Notes under the pieces: generated by a model
What the model was told of the DNA's origin: nothing
Databases searched by the model: none
The model's input: only the letters and a program-made list of their open reading frames with translations
Origin: JAKALQ01 sp963978265
GTDB lineage: Bacteria > Actinomycetota > Actinomycetes > S36-B12 > UBA5976
Length of the DNA stretch: 7,333 nucleotides
Direction: 5' to 3'
Assembly: GCA_963978265.1 (NCBI GenBank)
Contig: CAXBQV010000085.1
Coordinates: 1 to 7,333, forward strand
Position numbers and translations under genes: made by a program
Shown here: positions 6,953-7,333 of the stretch, in pieces
How the letters are laid out: every line of letters begins with the position of its first letter
Numbering within the stretch: position 1 is the first letter of the stretch

Positions 6953-6958
6953 CACAAT
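6953..6958 (+). promoter_or_regulatory. Candidate -10 (CACAAT) of the secreted-protein gene
   Basis: CACAAT ends 6 nt before GTG 6965, again the leaderless spacing. It matches four of six -10 consensus positions. The expected -35 position is occupied by the 11-bp direct repeats rather than a consensus hexamer, which suggests activator dependence. Confidence 0.4.
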
Positions 6959-6964
6959 TGCCGT

Positions 6965-7333
6965 GTGAAACCGCACCGGGTCCTTGCAGTCGTGGTGGCT
7001 GCCGTGCTTGCGGCCGCGCCAGCCGCAGCTGCGGACAAGCCGAAGCCCAAGCCCACAGATGCCAAGCGAATGATGGTCTCGAAGCCGACCGGCGCTGCCT
7101 CCATGGACATGCAGCAACGTGCGTACTTGGATGCGATGAAAGCCCGCAAGGACGCGATCAAAGTCATCAACCAGACGTTCGGTGCCGCGGTGAAGCAGGC
7201 GCAACGCGTCTACAAGGACGCACGCGCCGCGGCGAAGAGTGCCGACGCGAAGAACCAGGCCGAAGCGGCCCGGAAAGCCAGCATCGCGGCAGCGTCGCGT
7301 GTTCGCCAGAACGCAATCAACGCGCTCGGTCCG
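6965..7333 (+). CDS. Secreted Ala/Lys-rich helical protein, 3' part missing at window edge
   Basis: The frame is open from GTG 6965 to the window end (123 codons), so the C-terminus is not seen. Residues 1-23 are a clear Sec signal peptide: KPHR, a hydrophobic V/A/L core, then an AAA cleavage site before Asp24. A short basic proline spacer (DKPKPKP, 24-30) follows. From about 47 onward the chain is rich in Ala, Lys, Arg, Gln and Asp, has no Cys or Trp, and looks like long amphipathic helices, for example YLDAMKARKDAIKVI (54-68) and YKDARAAAKSADAKNQAEAA (83-102). I do not recognise the family. It could be a cell-envelope or periplasm-like helical protein. It is divergent from the two-component system and has the 11-bp repeat site just upstream, so it is a likely target of that regulator. 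Confidence 0.8.
   Translation, partial: MKPHRVLAVVVAAVLAAAPAAAADKPKPKPTDAKRMMVSKPTGAASMDMQQRAYLDAMKARKDAIKVINQTFGAAVKQAQRVYKDARAAAKSADAKNQAEAARKASIAAASRVRQNAINALGP

Noticed and set aside
6185..7204. Extension of the response regulator to 339 residues
   Set aside because: The extra N-terminus would run antisense through the secreted-protein gene and the intergenic region. Receiver domains of this family start a few residues before VVDDE.

Overview
The window is GC-rich, densely coded chromosomal DNA that looks actinobacterial (Actinomycetota). Four things point that way: strong G/C preference at third codon positions, GTG starts, a tRNA gene without an encoded CCA, and several genes whose start codon lies 6-7 nt after a -10-like hexamer with no Shine-Dalgarno sequence, the layout of leaderless mRNAs. 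I cannot name a genus. There is no CRISPR array, insertion sequence, phage gene or rRNA.

Left part (1-1832): a partial DUF885-family gene runs leftward off the window edge. Its divergent neighbour is tRNA-Lys(CTT). The tRNA is followed at once by a hairpin terminator, an extended -10 promoter and a small rightward gene coding for a DUF4287 + DUF1801-like protein. That gene ends back to back with the leftward operon, with no base between the two stop codons.

Centre and right (1833-6865, all leftward): a compact five-gene cluster. In transcription order it holds an OmpR-family response regulator, a sensor histidine kinase (4-nt GTGA overlap), an FAD amine-oxidase-like flavoenzyme (27-nt gap, with its own candidate leaderless promoter), a short HExxH zincin of the PF06262 type (TGATG overlap) and a DAO-family FAD oxidoreductase of the PuuB-like type (4-nt gap). 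The first pair is a regulatory module. The other three may be co-transcribed with it or driven partly from the internal promoter.

Right edge (6866-7333): a 99-bp divergent intergenic region separates the response regulator from a rightward gene for a secreted, Ala/Lys-rich, probably helical protein, cut by the window edge. The region carries a tandem direct repeat, TTTC(T/A)CAACC twice with an exact 11-bp period. This is the architecture of OmpR/PhoB-family binding sites, and it sits where an activator would replace the -35 of the secreted-protein gene. The most specific hypothesis here is that the two-component system controls this exported protein, and possibly itself, through that site.
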